From Herbaspirillum seropedicae (GTDB lineage: Bacteria > Pseudomonadota > Gammaproteobacteria > Burkholderiales > Burkholderiaceae_D): a DNA stretch of 64,000 bases. Made by a program: the position numbers and the translations under genes. A model generated the notes under the pieces. The model saw nothing but the letters and a program-made list of their open reading frames with translations. It was not told the origin of the DNA and made no database searches. Below, one piece after another: positions 54,589 through 62,695 of the stretch; position 1 is the first letter of the stretch, and each line of letters begins with the position of its first letter. Where the stretch lies: positions 248,001-312,000 of the forward strand of contig NZ_CP011930.1 of NCBI RefSeq assembly GCF_001040945.1, in the 5' to 3' direction.

Positions 54589-55941
54589 ATGAATCGGCTG
54601 ATTTTCCTGCTGTTCTCAATCGCCGCATTGATGTTGCTTGTGTTAATCGCAGCATTGCATCGATCTTCCAGGGCTGTCGAGGTGATCAAAGCACCTCTGG
54701 CAGTAGCGACTGAGGAACGCTTCCAAGTTCAGGTCGTTGGCGTCCAATGGCTCAACCCGTTGATGCGAAGAGACTATCCGACTGAATGGCAGTTGCTTTG
54801 GACATTGGGAATCGCAAAGCCTAACAAGGACGACGACGAGGTGAGAAGGGACCCCGAGACATTTACGACTGTACAGAAGATTGCGCCCTTAACCTTTAAT
54901 TTTCGTAAGAAGATTGTTTTTTCCGATGGAAGTAGTGTCTTCCCTGGATTCCTGTCCGATTACGTGGAAGCAATCCTCAAACCTATCGGCCGTCAGTATG
55001 CGCTCAACAGCAGTTATTTCTACACGATTCAACCAGAGAATCGAAAGAGCTGGCGCGAACTCCATGGCATTCGCGTCGAATTTGCGATTCCTGATGTCCC
55101 AATGTTGACGTCAGATAATGCGGCGGAGCGTACGCGAGAGGCTTTTAATGGAGAGTTCGAGTTTCATAACCCCGAGATATCAACTGAGAACATTCCCGCC
55201 GACGTCAATATCACAAGAGGCGGTGCCAGCGCCGGTTTTACTTCCCTGTCAGCCGGAATGGATTACCTGGAAGCACACCCTGACAAAACCGTCTGGGTCA
55301 TGAACATGGACGCGCCGGAGTTTCCCGACTATGGGCGGATCAGCGAGAACTGCACCTTGCTGATTCTGGCGGGGCCGAAGTTCAACACAGAACGCGAACC
55401 TTTGGCATGGATTGCCCGCCCCGCTGTTCGCAGCACCGAGGACTTCGCACCCGCTGAAGGCGAAAGCCGTACTGCACTCGCCTGGAAGAGTGCCATCCAG
55501 TCGGCGGCAGAACAGGCGAACATCTCGCCTAGCGATATTCGTTATGTCATCCATGACGCCGGCAAAGGCAGCGAAGAAGCAGGCCGCCGCATCGGCACAT
55601 TAGCCCAGGCAATGACGCAGAGCTTGCCCGAACTGGACATGTTCAAGCAGGCCTTCAACACCCCGCAATTGCTGGGCGACATGCGCGCTGGAACAGCGAT
55701 TACCAACGTAGCGCTGGCCATAGCTTGGGCCCATCACAAGGGCAAGCCTGTGATGGTGGCAGGTACGACCGAGACGGATAGAGCTACCGCCGTGGTGGTG
55801 ACGCCGCCAGACCGTGCCCGCGTCTTCGATCCCGAAAAAAACTGGTTCCGCGCACGGGGAGAGGGCTATGCCTATTTGCCTTGGTGGGGGTTGAGAAAAG
55901 ACCTCGACTGGACGACCTATATGCAAGGTTACTCGGACTGA
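54589..55941 (+). CDS. DUF2875-type membrane protein, copy 2
   Basis: 450 residues, one N-terminal helix (about 3-21), then the same soluble domain as copy 1. The two proteins are nearly identical from about residue 200 of this copy to the end. They differ in patches at about 85-120 and 178-200. It lies 59 bp after copy 1 with only a weak ribosome site. A tandem duplicate beside one effector suggests one copy serves as adaptor and the other as immunity or spare specificity, but this is speculation. Both end WTTYMQGYSD. Confidence 0.78.
   Translation: MNRLIFLLFSIAALMLLVLIAALHRSSRAVEVIKAPLAVATEERFQVQVVGVQWLNPLMRRDYPTEWQLLWTLGIAKPNKDDDEVRRDPETFTTVQKIAPLTFNFRKKIVFSDGSSVFPGFLSDYVEAILKPIGRQYALNSSYFYTIQPENRKSWRELHGIRVEFAIPDVPMLTSDNAAERTREAFNGEFEFHNPEISTENIPADVNITRGGASAGFTSLSAGMDYLEAHPDKTVWVMNMDAPEFPDYGRISENCTLLILAGPKFNTEREPLAWIARPAVRSTEDFAPAEGESRTALAWKSAIQSAAEQANISPSDIRYVIHDAGKGSEEAGRRIGTLAQAMTQSLPELDMFKQAFNTPQLLGDMRAGTAITNVALAIAWAHHKGKPVMVAGTTETDRATAVVVTPPDRARVFDPEKNWFRARGEGYAYLPWWGLRKDLDWTTYMQGYSD
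54711..55941. repeat. Tandem duplication copy 2 (DUF2875 gene)
   Basis: Partner of 53299-54529. The identity begins at TGAGGAACGC (54711) and runs to the stop codon. The promoter-proximal helix region differs. Confidence 0.88.
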
Positions 55942-55975
55942 CTAGCGAGTCATCCATTTCGATAAGGAGATCATC

Positions 55976-56239
55976 ATGAAGGGCGTCATCCGTCTAGAAG
56001 ACCCGACCAGCCACGGTGGCAAGGTCGTCAGTGCCGATGCCCGCGTGGCAGTGAGAGGGAAAGCTGTCGCCCGTGTTGGTGACCGTTGCTCTTGTCCGGT
56101 CCAGGGACATGTGGGTTGCGTCATCGTCGAAGGTCATCCAACCATTGAGATAGATGGAATCGCAGTTGCCTTTGACGGCCATCGCATCAGTTGCGGTGCA
56201 GTGCTTATCTCCACGCTGTCCAATAGCGGCGCCGGCTGA
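55976..56239 (+). CDS. PAAR-domain T6SS spike-tip protein
   Basis: 87 residues, a stand-alone PAAR protein: RLEDPTSHGGKVVSA, RVGDRCSCPVQGHVGC, EGHPTIEIDGIAVAFDGHRISCG. The conserved His/Cys residues would bind zinc at the tip of the VgrG spike. AAGGAG lies seven bases before the ATG. It closes island 2 and presumably caps the VgrG encoded at 48151. Island 1 has no PAAR gene, so this one may serve both. Confidence 0.92.
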   Translation: MKGVIRLEDPTSHGGKVVSADARVAVRGKAVARVGDRCSCPVQGHVGCVIVEGHPTIEIDGIAVAFDGHRISCGAVLISTLSNSGAG

Positions 56240-56333
56240 AGCAAGCTCTACGTGAACACGCCGCTGACCTTACAACGGTGTTCGGTGTGCGGTCAGGACA
56301 AGCGGAATTCAGCGTGCTGACCTGATTGCATTC

Positions 56334-57410
56334 TTACGCGTGCCGCGGCTCCCGCCCATGCTTGCGCCGGTACATGGCCTGGTCGGCAGCCTGCAGCAAG
56401 GCGCTGAAGTCGCACATCTCCGAGGGCGTCACCGTGGCCGCGCCCAGGCTGATCTCGATATCGCAGTGTTCCCAATGCGCCTGCTCCACCGCAGCCTTGA
56501 TGCGTTCGGCCACCTGGAGCGCGCCGATCTCGTCGGTGTCGGGCAGGATCAGGGAAAATTCGTCGCCGCCATAACGCGCCAGGAAGTCGCTGGCGCGCAG
56601 CGGCGAACGCAGGACGCGTCCCAGTTGCGTGAGCAGGGCGTCGCCGGCCGGGTGGCCGTAGGTGTCGTTGTACTGCTTGAAGTAATCGACGTCCACCATC
56701 AGCAGCGACAAGGGGCGGGCATTGCGCAGATGACGGGTCCACTCTTCACGCAGACGCAGGTCGAAGCTGCGACGATTGCCGATGCCGGTGAGCGCATCGG
56801 TCAGTGTCTGTTGTTCCAGTTTCTGCATGGCGCGGCGCGCTTCCAGTTGACCTTCGAGCTGGCGACCCAGCTTGAGGAAGGCGTCGCGCTGGGCGGCGGT
56901 GAGCACGCGCGCTTCGCGGTCCATCACGCAGAGCGTGCCGAAGATGTCGCCGTTGGACGACACCAGCGGCACTGCGGCATAGAAGCGTACACGCGGATTG
57001 CCATTGGCCAGGGCGCTATCGCAAAAGCGCTGGTCCGCCTGCAGGTCGCTGATCTCGGTGAGCTGGCCGGGGCGTCGTGCCGCATATTCGCACAGCGAGA
57101 AGTCCACCACGGTGCGCGCCACGCCATTCTGGCCAGGGAAGCGCCACCATTGGTTGCGGCGGTCGCCACGGCCATTGACGATCGAAACGAAGGGATGCTG
57201 CATGCCGATGTCGGCGTGCAACTGGCTGACCATCCCCATGGGCATGCTGCACAGGCTGGTGGCCAGCGAGATGAAGTCCGCCAGGGTCGGCTCCAGCCAG
57301 GCGTCAGCCTGGCCGCCGGCATTGGCCAGGTCGATGCGGGAGCCGCTCAGGCCGCGCTGGGAGCGGGCGCGCTCGGGCTGGGTCGGAGGAAAAAAGTTTC
57401 GAATGGTCAT
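56334..57410 (-). CDS. GAF-GGDEF diguanylate cyclase
   Basis: 358 residues, no membrane helix. A GAF sensor domain (about 40-185, with FSLCEYAARRPGQL and RFYAAVPLVSSNGDIFGTLCV in parts) precedes a GGDEF domain: DALTGIGNRRSFD, DVDYFKQYNDTYGH, intact YGGDEF. An RASD motif five residues before GGDEF is an I-site, so c-di-GMP product inhibition is likely. It makes c-di-GMP in response to a cytoplasmic signal. Convergent with the PAAR gene. Confidence 0.9.
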   Translation of the reverse strand: MTIRNFFPPTQPERARSQRGLSGSRIDLANAGGQADAWLEPTLADFISLATSLCSMPMGMVSQLHADIGMQHPFVSIVNGRGDRRNQWWRFPGQNGVARTVVDFSLCEYAARRPGQLTEISDLQADQRFCDSALANGNPRVRFYAAVPLVSSNGDIFGTLCVMDREARVLTAAQRDAFLKLGRQLEGQLEARRAMQKLEQQTLTDALTGIGNRRSFDLRLREEWTRHLRNARPLSLLMVDVDYFKQYNDTYGHPAGDALLTQLGRVLRSPLRASDFLARYGGDEFSLILPDTDEIGALQVAERIKAAVEQAHWEHCDIEISLGAATVTPSEMCDFSALLQAADQAMYRRKHGREPRHA

Positions 57411-57960
57411 GGCGCGATACGATCTTGGTCGATGGGTTCGAATTCGTCTGGACTGGGTTGGCCCTGAACAGCTTGCCGATGCAACAGTGAAGTCAGAAGT
57501 CAGGAGAACGAGCTTGCAGGTCGAGTGCCAGGCTGTTTGTTTTTCTTCTTCGTCTCAAGCACATCTTGTTGCCCTGCGACATTACGTTAGCAGATCAGGT
57601 TCCGAGACGAAGGCGTTTGGAACATCCTTTTACAATTTAGTCGCCCTCGCGCAGCAAACAATGCCAATCCGATCACAATAAAAGTACTTCGCTGATCATG
57701 CTGACAATTGGTATTTCAACAGCCACTTTTGAGCAATTGTGGAAGGGTACTTCAACGCGCACGATCAGGACATCAGACAGAGCAGTGTTTGCTTGTCAGC
57801 GCATGTCGGTATTGCGCCGCAACAGGCGACAGAATGGCGTCGCCGCAGAGCGACACAACGATGTCGCTACAGGGTGACGATTAAGGCTTGCCAAGTGCGT
57901 GCTTCGAAAATAAACTCTGCCGTTCCTTGTCTGATCCGTTCAACGTTTTTGAAAGCAGAG
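57411..57960. other. 550-bp intergenic region, lower GC
   Basis: Between the divergent GGDEF gene and VOC gene. No convincing protein gene: a frame from 57739 only extends the VOC gene upstream with unrelated, Arg-rich text. It holds an inverted repeat ACAATTG (57704-57710) / CAATTGT (57734-57740), TACAAT near 57633 as a possible -10, and two GTACTTC copies (57683, 57747). Confidence 0.6.
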
Positions 57961-58371
57961 ATGTCGACCCAGCCCAAAGCAGGCGCAGTCCTGTTCGCCA
58001 AAGATGTAGCCCGCCTCGCCGCGTTCTATGCGCAGGTGCTGGCGGTGGTTCCCAAACACGCCCATGCCGAGAAGGTGGTCATCGAGAGCGCTGATTTCCT
58101 GCTCGTGATCCACGCCATCACCGCGCCGCATGGCGACGCTGTCGAGATCAGCACGCCGCCGGTACTGCGCGAGAATGTGCCGGTCAAGCTCTTCCTTCCG
58201 GTGCGCTCGCTCAGTCATGCGCGGCTGGCCACGCAACAGATGGGCGGTGGCATGAAGAGTCCGGACGGGGAATGGAATGGTCCCGATTTCCGCGCCTGCG
58301 ACGGCTACGATCCGGAAGGCAACGTAGTGCAGTTCCGCGAGGCGCTGCCGGAAGCGGCCCTGGCGACCTGA
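57961..58371 (+). CDS. VOC (glyoxalase/bleomycin-resistance) family protein
   Basis: 136 residues from the ATG at 57961, where the family pattern begins (AGAVLFAKDVARLAAFYAQVL in parts). One VOC domain: a beta-alpha-beta-beta-beta unit ending ACDGYDPEGNVVQFRE, whose last Glu is the usual metal ligand. The N-terminal metal-binding His is not evident at the usual place. Enzymatic role unknown. A bidirectional terminator follows 26 bp later. Confidence 0.8.
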   Translation: MSTQPKAGAVLFAKDVARLAAFYAQVLAVVPKHAHAEKVVIESADFLLVIHAITAPHGDAVEISTPPVLRENVPVKLFLPVRSLSHARLATQQMGGGMKSPDGEWNGPDFRACDGYDPEGNVVQFREALPEAALAT

Positions 58372-58390
58372 GCGTTTTCCTCTCTCCATG

Positions 58391-58426
58391 AAAAAAGCCG
58401 TCCGGCGCTTGCCGGACGGCTTTCTC
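58391..58426. terminator. Bidirectional rho-independent terminator
   Basis: A perfect ten-base stem GCCGTCCGGC (58397-58406) / GCCGGACGGC (58411-58420) with loop GCTT. AAAAAA precedes it and TTTCTCGTTT follows. It serves both the VOC gene and the convergent isomerase gene; the minus-strand T-run is the stronger. Confidence 0.88.
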
Positions 58427-58446
58427 GTTTCTGGTGGCGTGCGTGC

Positions 58447-58806
58447 TTACGGCAGGCTGACCTTGTAGTAGCTCTCGCGCTGCATGTCGGCCACTTCCAC
58501 CGTGATCTGCACCTGGGTGTCAGCCGGCAGCGCCAGGTCTTGGCGCATGGCGGCGCCCAGCAGGTCGGAGATCTGCTTCTTGTCCTCCAGCGAGCGGCCG
58601 GTCAGGATGGCCAGACGCAGTGCGACGAAGCCGCGCTGTGCCTGCGTATCGGTGCCGACCAGGTAGTTTTGCAGGCGCACTGCGCGCGCCTTGATGGCGT
58701 TCTCTTCGAAGTGGCCGCTGGCCACCAGCGCCTGGTTCAGCTTCAGCAGTGTGGGTTGGACATCGATGGAGAGATTGCCGGTGTATTCCATGACGAGATG
58801 GGGCAT
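58447..58806 (-). CDS. 5-carboxymethyl-2-hydroxymuconate isomerase family protein
   Basis: 119-residue tautomerase-superfamily protein of the CHMI (HpaF-like) family. It starts MPHLVMEYTGNL, leaving catalytic Pro1 after Met removal, and ends SYYKVSLP. In homoprotocatechuate breakdown it isomerises 5-carboxymethyl-2-hydroxymuconate. No other hpa genes are here, so the physiological role could differ. It lies 93 bp after the dehydratase gene on the same strand. Confidence 0.8.
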   Translation of the reverse strand: MPHLVMEYTGNLSIDVQPTLLKLNQALVASGHFEENAIKARAVRLQNYLVGTDTQAQRGFVALRLAILTGRSLEDKKQISDLLGAAMRQDLALPADTQVQITVEVADMQRESYYKVSLP

Positions 58807-58899
58807 GGTGATCGTAGTCCTTTTCGTTGAGCGGATAGGTCAGTGAGATGCCCTGGTAATGTAGGCCAAATCACCCGATGACGGTATAGGTGTAAATGA

Positions 58900-59880
58900 T
58901 TAGTCTGCCAGGAAGGTCGCCAGCTTGCCCAGGTCCACATTGCCCCCGCTGATGATCACCCCCACGCGCTTGCCCTGCAACTGGTCCTTCAACTTGCGGG
59001 CCGCCGCAAAGCCCAGGCAGCCGGTGGGCTCCACCACCATCTTCATGCGCTCGGCAAAGAAGCGCATGCCGGCCACCAGTTCCTCATCGCTCACCGTATG
59101 GATGTCATCGACCAGTTCGCGGATGACGCCGAAGGTGTACTTGCCCAGGTGCTGGGTCTGGGCGCCATCGGCGATGGTCTTGGGGGTATCGATGTGCACC
59201 ACCTGCCCGGCGCGCAGCGATTGCTGGCCATCATTGCCGGCTTGCGGCTCTACGCCATAGATCTTGCACGCCGGCGACAGCGCGCGCGCCGCCAGCGCCG
59301 CACCGGAGAGCAGGCCGCCCCCACCCAGGCAGACGAAGAGCGCATCCAGCGGACCGGTTTCCTGCAACAGCTCCAGCGTGGCCGTCCCCTGTCCGGCCAT
59401 GACGTGGGGATGGTCGTAGGGCGGGATCAGGGTCATCTTGCGCTCGGCCGCCAGGCGCGCACCGATGGCTTCGCGGTCTTCGGTATAGCGGTCATAGGTG
59501 ACCACTTCCGCACCATAGCCACGGGTGGCCGCCACCTTGGCGGCTGGCGCATCCTGGGGCATCACGATCACGGCCGGGATGCCCAGCAGTTGCGCAGCCA
59601 GCGCCGTGCCTTGCGCATGGTTGCCCGAGGAGAAGGTGATCACGCCATGCTTGCGCTGGGTCGCATCGAACTGCGTGAGCGCATTCATCGCACCACGGAA
59701 CTTGAAGGCCCCCATGCGCTGGAAGTTCTCGCACTTGAAGAAGAGCTGCGCGCCCAGCTCGGTGTCGGCAGTGCGCGAGCGCAGCACGGGCGTCCTGTGC
59801 GCCCAGGGCTTGATGCGTTCGGCCGCCAGCAGGACATCGGCAAAGCTGGGCAATTCGGTGGCGCTGGAAACGGGGATCAT
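58900..59880 (-). CDS. PLP-dependent threonine/serine dehydratase-like enzyme (threo-3-hydroxyaspartate ammonia-lyase type)
   Basis: 326 residues from the ATG at 59880 (AAGGATG upstream). Fold-type II PLP enzyme: PLP Lys in MGAFKFRGAMNAL, SSGNHAQG phosphate/substrate loop, CLGGGGLLSG glycine-rich PLP-phosphate loop, SGGNVDL near the end. It lacks the C-terminal ACT domain of biosynthetic IlvA. The closest functional types are threo-3-hydroxyaspartate ammonia-lyase, catabolic threonine dehydratase and serine racemase. The neighbouring YheO/DauR-like regulator (77 bp upstream, same strand) probably controls it. Confidence 0.83.
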   Translation of the reverse strand: MIPVSSATELPSFADVLLAAERIKPWAHRTPVLRSRTADTELGAQLFFKCENFQRMGAFKFRGAMNALTQFDATQRKHGVITFSSGNHAQGTALAAQLLGIPAVIVMPQDAPAAKVAATRGYGAEVVTYDRYTEDREAIGARLAAERKMTLIPPYDHPHVMAGQGTATLELLQETGPLDALFVCLGGGGLLSGAALAARALSPACKIYGVEPQAGNDGQQSLRAGQVVHIDTPKTIADGAQTQHLGKYTFGVIRELVDDIHTVSDEELVAGMRFFAERMKMVVEPTGCLGFAAARKLKDQLQGKRVGVIISGGNVDLGKLATFLAD

Positions 59881-59957
59881 GGTGGCATCCTTGGTGAGGT
59901 GGGAAGAAGGGGCAGAGCGGGGAAGCAAAAACAGGCTACAAAATCGTCAGCGTAGCC

Positions 59958-60614
59958 TCATTCTTTATCGTCGTTGTAGACGGTCGCGCGGGAGACGCCC
60001 AGGTGCGCGGCTACGATCTCGGCAGCGCGCCGCACATCCAGGCCGCCGTTCTGGCGCAGCTCGCGCATGAGTGCCCGGCGTTCCTCGGTCTTGAGGCTGC
60101 GCGGTGTGGTCGAGAGGCGGGCGGCAAAGGCATCGATGTGGTTGCGCAGGGCGTCGGCGCCGGCCGGCTCCAGCGACTCGGCCACGCGCACTGCGCCATC
60201 GGTGTGGCCGAACTGGTTGAGCATGCCCTGCAAGGCGCCGAAGAGTGTGAGGTCGATGTTCAGGCACAGCGCCGCCACGTACTTGCCATCGACATCCTTG
60301 ATGCCGATGGAGGTGCTCTTGGTCTGGCGGCCATCGGGCAAGGTGTTGGCGTAGTTGCTCAGCACTTGCGGATAGCTCTCGTCGGCGATGCGGGCCAGTC
60401 CCAGTTCGGTGGTAGGGTCGCCCACTTCGCGCCCGGACAGGTTGTTGTACAGGGCGACGACGGAGTGATCGGCATGGCGCAGATCATGCAGCACGACTTC
60501 GCAGAAGGGGGCAAACGTGTCGCCCAGACCCTGGGCGATCTGTTGAAGCTGTGACAGCAACAGGGCGTGGTCGGGACGATCGGGGACGCGTTTCTTGCGG
60601 GGGCGGGATTTCAT
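59958..60614 (-). CDS. YheO/DauR-like PAS-HTH transcriptional regulator
   Basis: 218 residues from the ATG at 60614 (a GTG at 60623 adds three). N-terminal YheO-type PAS domain (about 15-125, GDTFAPFCEVVLHDLRHADHSVVALYNN in parts; SIGIKDVDGKYVAALCLNID). The C-terminal helix-turn-helix ends AAEIVAAHLGVSRATVYNDD. DauR represses D-arginine catabolism in Pseudomonas; relatives sit beside amino-acid catabolic genes, as here. Tandem palindromes abut its start codon, suggesting autorepression. There is no ribosome site, so it may be leaderless. Confidence 0.83.
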   Translation of the reverse strand: MKSRPRKKRVPDRPDHALLLSQLQQIAQGLGDTFAPFCEVVLHDLRHADHSVVALYNNLSGREVGDPTTELGLARIADESYPQVLSNYANTLPDGRQTKSTSIGIKDVDGKYVAALCLNIDLTLFGALQGMLNQFGHTDGAVRVAESLEPAGADALRNHIDAFAARLSTTPRSLKTEERRALMRELRQNGGLDVRRAAEIVAAHLGVSRATVYNDDKE

Positions 60615-60650
60615 TTTAGACACTTTATCTAAAATTAGACATTTCGTCTA
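60614..60650. promoter_or_regulatory. Tandem operators at the YheO-like gene start
   Basis: TTTTAGA-CACTTTA-TCTAAAA (60614-60634, perfect seven-base arms) followed by TAGAC-ATTTC-GTCTA (60636-60650, perfect five-base arms). Both share the pattern TTAGACA..TTT..TCTA, so they look like two copies of one site. They overlap the start codon region of the regulator. Confidence 0.6.
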
Positions 60651-60723
60651 GATTGGGGAATGCCCTTTTCCCTGGCGCCTCTGTGAGAGCCGCCGAACCC
60701 GCGCAAGAGAAATCAGCGCTGAC

Positions 60724-61974
60724 TCATTCGGTGTTTTCCTTGCCCTTGGCTGGCTTGGGATAGACCTTGAGCACATCGATAGGCTGCGCGTAGACCGAAT
60801 TCCAGGTCTGCTCATGCAGGCTCGCCACGCGTTGCGCCATGGCGGCGTTGTGCAGCACCACTTCCAGGTTGCGCGAGTTGTCCAGGTAGCCGCCGGCCCA
60901 GTTGCTGGTGCCAATCCAGGCGAGCTGGCCATCGATGCTCATGGCCTTGGTGTGGATGACCCGCGCGAATGGAATGAAGCCGCTGCTGGCCTGCGGCAGG
61001 GTGACGATGCGGATCTCCACATTGGGCAGCAGGGCCAGGCTCTGCAGATAGCGGATCGCCGGGGCCTCGGTGTTCCAGTTCGACACCATCAGCTTGATCT
61101 TCACGCCCCGCGTGGCCGCTGCGCGCAGGGCGTCGTCGATCACCGCGTAATAGGGCCGGGTGTGGTTGAGGCCATAGGAGAGCGGTGCATAGTCCAGCAG
61201 CTGCACCCGGATCTCGCGTTGCGCCTGTCCGATCAGGCGCACCAGTTCGCTCTGCGAGTCGCCCACGCCCGGCGGGTTGAAGGCGTTCGGGCTGGCCACC
61301 AGGTAGTTGCCGCGCGCCACATCGGCCGCCACCACATCGTGGTTGGTCACGGCCGGTGTCTGGCCGGCGGCGATGGCCGCCTGCGCGGCCCAGTCGATCT
61401 CGAAGATGGCTTGCACCTGCGCGGCCACGGTCGGGTCGGTGATCTTCAGTCCGGTCTCGTGGATGTGCGAGAACGAGCGCCAGTCGAAGTTCTGGCTGCC
61501 CACATAGGCGCTCTGGCCATCGACCACGAAGTACTTGGCATGGATGATGCCGTTGCCGGTCATGCGGGAATAGTCGATCTGCCGGAACGCCAGGTTGGGA
61601 ATGCGCTTGAGCCTGTCGATGGTGGCCGGCACCGAGGCGAACTCGCCCTTCTTTTCCATCAGGAAGCGGATCTTCACGCCGCGTCTTCCGGCCGCCTCCA
61701 GATGCGCCATGATGTCGTCGAGCGCCTCGCCGTCCTGCCCAGCCACGTAGAACTGGCCGAACACGATCTCGTGCTGCGCGGCGTCGAACATCTCTTTCCA
61801 TACCAGCGCAGCATCGCGCAGGTCGGGGGTGGCCAGGGTGGTTTCGCGCGGCACCGTATGGACCAGTTCGAAACCAGGGATGCTGAACTCGGCATGGGCG
61901 GAGCCGGCCAGCCCAAGGGCGGCGCCGATGACTGCCGCAAGGCGGATGAGGAAACGGCGAGGAGCAGGTGTCAT
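60724..61974 (-). CDS. Secreted phospholipase D-like protein (two HKD motifs)
   Basis: 416 residues. N-terminal signal peptide (hydrophobic 8-24, cleavage near AHA-EF at 28), so periplasmic or exported by Sec, unlike the T6SS effector. HKD1: IIHAKYFVVDG (H145, K147, D152) with GSQNFDWRS. HKD2: VIHTKAMSIDG (H341, K343, D348) with GTSNWAGGY. The aromatic FDW/NWAGGY pattern is reminiscent of PLD3/PLD4-type proteins. It may be a nuclease or phosphodiesterase rather than a phospholipase. It is 30 bp after an ExbB-like gene that follows a TonB-dependent receptor gene, suggesting a phosphorus-scavenging or nucleic-acid-use role (inference). Confidence 0.82.
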   Translation of the reverse strand: MTPAPRRFLIRLAAVIGAALGLAGSAHAEFSIPGFELVHTVPRETTLATPDLRDAALVWKEMFDAAQHEIVFGQFYVAGQDGEALDDIMAHLEAAGRRGVKIRFLMEKKGEFASVPATIDRLKRIPNLAFRQIDYSRMTGNGIIHAKYFVVDGQSAYVGSQNFDWRSFSHIHETGLKITDPTVAAQVQAIFEIDWAAQAAIAAGQTPAVTNHDVVAADVARGNYLVASPNAFNPPGVGDSQSELVRLIGQAQREIRVQLLDYAPLSYGLNHTRPYYAVIDDALRAAATRGVKIKLMVSNWNTEAPAIRYLQSLALLPNVEIRIVTLPQASSGFIPFARVIHTKAMSIDGQLAWIGTSNWAGGYLDNSRNLEVVLHNAAMAQRVASLHEQTWNSVYAQPIDVLKVYPKPAKGKENTE

Positions 61975-62004
61975 GGTGTTGGCGATGTAACAGTGAGGGC
62001 TTGC

Positions 62005-62631
62005 TCAGGCGATGTGCAGCTTGCTTTGCGGCTGCGGATTCACGCGGCCGACGCAGGCGCGCAGCATCAATACCTTTAGGTGATCGTTGATGCGCTCGAT
62101 GCGCTCCTGGAACAGGTTGAAGAAGAACATGCCGACCACCGCAATACCGATGCCCAGCGCCGTCGCATACAAGGCCGTGCCGATGCCCTGCGACACCTGG
62201 CCGGGATCGGAGACGCCCGAGACCGCCAGCGCCTTGAAGGTATCGATGATGCCCAGGATGGTGCCCAACAGACCCAGCAAGGGTGCGGCCGTGACAATGG
62301 TATCGAGGATCCACAGACGCTGCTGCACTTCGCCGCGCTTGGCAATGTAGACCGATTCGCTGAAGTCTTCCAGGTCCTTCTCGGTGGTCAGATGATGCTT
62401 CTCGGCCAGGATGTCCGAGACCAGCGCCAGCGGCAGGCTGGGGCGGGCCGTCAGTGCGGCCGGCAGTTCCTTGAGGTGCTGGACGGCGTGGGTCATGGCG
62501 CGCTCCAGGCCGGTCGCCTGGCGCATGGTGTAGCCGAAGAACAGCCCGCGTTCGACGATGACGAAGATGGCCAGGGCCGCGCAGGCATACATCAGGTAGA
62601 AAGCCAGTTCGTGGAGTAATTGCATGTTCAT
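62005..62631 (-). CDS. MotA/TolQ/ExbB proton-channel family protein
   Basis: 208 residues with three helices: about 8-28, 108-130 and 148-170. The central segment TAAPLLGLLGTILGIIDTF is the conserved ExbB/TolQ pore signature. It uses proton-motive force to energise TonB-dependent transport, normally with ExbD and TonB. Neither partner is seen here. It lies between the TonB-dependent receptor and secreted phospholipase D genes on the same strand, so probably dedicated to that receptor. Confidence 0.87.
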   Translation of the reverse strand: MNMQLLHELAFYLMYACAALAIFVIVERGLFFGYTMRQATGLERAMTHAVQHLKELPAALTARPSLPLALVSDILAEKHHLTTEKDLEDFSESVYIAKRGEVQQRLWILDTIVTAAPLLGLLGTILGIIDTFKALAVSGVSDPGQVSQGIGTALYATALGIGIAVVGMFFFNLFQERIERINDHLKVLMLRACVGRVNPQPQSKLHIA

Positions 62632-62651
62632 GCTTGCCTCTCTTGCAGTGA

Positions 62652-62681
62652 GGGCGGCGCGCCTTGCAGGGCGCGCCGCCC
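62652..62681 (-). promoter_or_regulatory. Strong GC hairpin between receptor and exbB-like gene
   Basis: GGGCGGCGCGCC (62652-62663), loop TTGCAG, GGCGCGCCGCCC (62670-62681). A perfect 12-bp stem, with no T-run on either strand. It starts 21 bp before the exbB-like ATG. Probably limits read-through or shapes mRNA decay within the operon. Confidence 0.6.
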
Positions 62682-62695
62682 GGTTCAGACCGCGA

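Noticed and set aside
57739..57960. Upstream extension of the VOC gene
   Set aside because: Arg-rich and unlike VOC proteins; the family starts at the ATG at 57961.
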